A stretch of DNA of 64,000 nt, taken from assembly GCF_007829815.1 (NCBI RefSeq), contig NZ_VIWT01000001.1, positions 5,977,001 through 6,041,000 on the forward strand, written 5' to 3'. A program made the translations under genes and the position numbers. Positions 63,014-64,000 of the stretch are shown piece after piece. The number at the start of each line of letters is the position of its first letter. Position 1 is the stretch's first letter. Below the pieces are notes generated by a model. The model was not told the DNA's origin and searched no databases. It worked only from the letters and a program-made list of their open reading frames with translations. The DNA comes from Kitasatospora viridis (GTDB lineage: Bacteria; Actinomycetota; Actinomycetes; Streptomycetales; Streptomycetaceae).

Positions 63014-64000
63014 TTACCAGATCCAGCCGAACGGGAAGCCGTACGAGGCGACGTAGCCGGGCGCGGGGGTGCCCACACCGGTCACGTCGTCGTAGCCCTC
63101 GGTGGCCGACAGCGAGCTGTCGTGGCCCATGGTGCGGACCGAGGTGGTCAGGCCGCCCGAGGCGTCGGTGGAGTTGGTGAAGTCCACCCGGACCTGCGAG
63201 ATGTCCTGGTCACCGCGCGGGTGGTCGGTGACGTCGTGCAGCAGCGGGGTGTCGAACCGGTCGTAGATCGACGGGTTGGCGAAGCCGATCGGCAGGTGCC
63301 GGGCCTGCTGGGCCAGCGCCTGCACACCGGCGATCACCGGCGCGGCCAGCGAGGTGCCGCCGATCCGGTACTCGTCGTAGCTCACCGAGCCGTCGGGCCA
63401 CGACTGGGTCTGGCCGACCAGGAAGCCGGTGTTCGGGTCGGCGACCGCCGAGATGTCCGGCAGGGTGCGCATCGGGGTGCTGCCGTTCGCCTTGGAGAGC
63501 GAGTCCGGCACGATGCCGCGCTGGTAGAACGGCTGCGGGGTCAGCGTGCTGGTGCCGCCGCCGGCGCCGCCGTTGAAGCCGCCCGGGAATCCGGTCCAGC
63601 TCTTGCCGTCCGCCGAGAGCAGGGCCTTGTCGGTGCCCCAGCCGGTCTCGAACAGGTACTTGTTGTTCTTGCCGACCGCCAGCGAGGTGCCGCCGACCGC
63701 GGTGGCCCAGGCCGAGTCGGCCGGGGTGGCGACCTGCTTCTTGCCGGTCGAGGCGGCGTTGTCGCCGTCGTCACCGGAGGAGAAGTAGAAGCCGATGCCC
63801 TCGACCGCGCCCATCTTGAAGGTCTGGTCGTAGGCGGCCTGGCTGTCCGCGGTGGCGTTGGCCTCCACGTCGGCCCAGGAGTTGGAGACGATGTCGGCCA
63901 GGTGCTGGTCGACCACCTTGTTCAGGGCGTCCAGCAGGTCGGGGTCGTTGCAGGAGGCGGCGCCGACGAACTTGATGTCGGCGTCCGGGGCCATCGCGTG
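63014..64000 (-). CDS. S53-family (sedolisin/kumamolisin) serine protease, C-terminal part
   Basis: The last 328 codons are in the window; the gene runs past base 64000. YRIGGTSLAAPVIAGVQALAQQ holds the catalytic Ser of GTSxxxP; earlier IGFYFSSGDDGDNA carries the oxyanion Asp region, TAVGGTSLAV the conserved strand, and YDDVTGVGTPAPG the calcium site near the C-terminus. The Glu/Asp pair of the triad would lie upstream, out of view. Family members are secreted, acid-active endopeptidases made with a propeptide. Stop is followed by a strong terminator. Confidence 0.9.
   Translation of the reverse strand, partial: HAMAPDADIKFVGAASCNDPDLLDALNKVVDQHLADIVSNSWADVEANATADSQAAYDQTFKMGAVEGIGFYFSSGDDGDNAASTGKKQVATPADSAWATAVGGTSLAVGKNNKYLFETGWGTDKALLSADGKSWTGFPGGFNGGAGGGTSTLTPQPFYQRGIVPDSLSKANGSTPMRTLPDISAVADPNTGFLVGQTQSWPDGSVSYDEYRIGGTSLAAPVIAGVQALAQQARHLPIGFANPSIYDRFDTPLLHDVTDHPRGDQDISQVRVDFTNSTDASGGLTTSVRTMGHDSSLSATEGYDDVTGVGTPAPGYVASYGFPFGWIW

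Noticed and set aside
1..64000. tRNA/rRNA genes, CRISPR array, IS element or prophage
   Set aside because: No cloverleaf-like tRNA, regular spacer array, transposase/integrase or terminal inverted repeats were seen; tandem repeats found have no spacers.

Overview
The window is very GC-rich actinobacterial DNA. Third-codon GC bias, many GTG starts, leaderless promoters (TANNNT about 6-7 nt before the start codon), an actinobacterial-type cysteine leader peptide, a SigE-family sigma factor with a PASTA partner, two-component/ABC pairs and many TetR/MarR/XRE/PadR regulators all point to Streptomycetaceae (Streptomyces, Kitasatospora or a close relative). No ribosomal, tRNA or central housekeeping genes are seen. 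The content (one- to five-gene units, secreted hydrolases, regulators beside their targets) is that of an accessory or chromosome-arm region. About 70 protein genes are supported. No tRNA, rRNA, CRISPR array, transposase or prophage was recognised.

Layout. 0-1.3 kb: start of an ATP-dependent DNA ligase and a PadR/DUF1048 operon with a repeated operator. 1.5-8.9 kb: secreted lipase, AurF-like diiron oxygenase with its own ferredoxin/ferredoxin reductase, small HD hydrolase, a cytochrome P450 divergent from a DUF35 protein (tandem operators and a 15-bp repeat array between them), DMT transporter. 9-14.4 kb: secreted sialidase-fold protein, gamma-carbonic anhydrase, isochorismatase-like hydrolase, VOC protein, saccharopine dehydrogenase-like protein. 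14.5-22.4 kb: the most unusual block. It is a tightly overlapping STM4015-STM4014-STM4013-STM4012-STM4011 cassette (leucine-rich-repeat-like protein, ATP-grasp, sulfatase-fold hydrolase, two radical SAM enzymes) followed on the same strand by a SUKH (SMI1/KNR4) protein and a DUF4157-nuclease polymorphic toxin. 22.5-25.8 kb: a DUF6745 pair, TPR protein, LysE exporter. 25.9-31 kb: ABC exporter divergent from a histidine kinase/response regulator pair. 31-36.1 kb: MocR regulator, TetR/hydrolase operon with a 37-bp palindrome, AhpD-like protein, acetyltransferase and RNA ligase. 36.2-39.8 kb: cysteine leader peptide and arylsulfotransferase, then an MFS exporter/MarR pair. 40-43 kb: GMC-type FAD dehydrogenase with small subunit and an acetoacetate-decarboxylase-like protein. 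43-49 kb: XRE/flavin reductase, TetR/hydrolase, aldo-keto reductase, methyltransferase, glycosyltransferase. 49.4-54.9 kb: CAP-domain protein, lectin-like protein, XRE-TPR regulator, neprosin-like peptidase, sigma factor with PASTA membrane protein. 54.9-64 kb: alkyl sulfatase, DUF3159 protein, TetR with GNAT and AhpD-like genes, secreted beta-propeller, small HTH regulator with a double operator, ABM monooxygenase, an unknown coupled gene pair, and the C-terminal part of a sedolisin protease.

Cross-cutting signal. A 15-bp palindrome YTGACG-NNN-CGTCAR recurs, mostly at gene 3' ends. In two places a single copy carries the stop codons of both convergent genes. It is far more frequent than base composition predicts and is not explained by any gene family. 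Related TGACGG-core tandem arrays lie upstream of the P450 and MocR genes. This element and the radical SAM/toxin-immunity block are the best leads in the window. All product calls are by eye from translated sequence and motif recognition; no database search was run.
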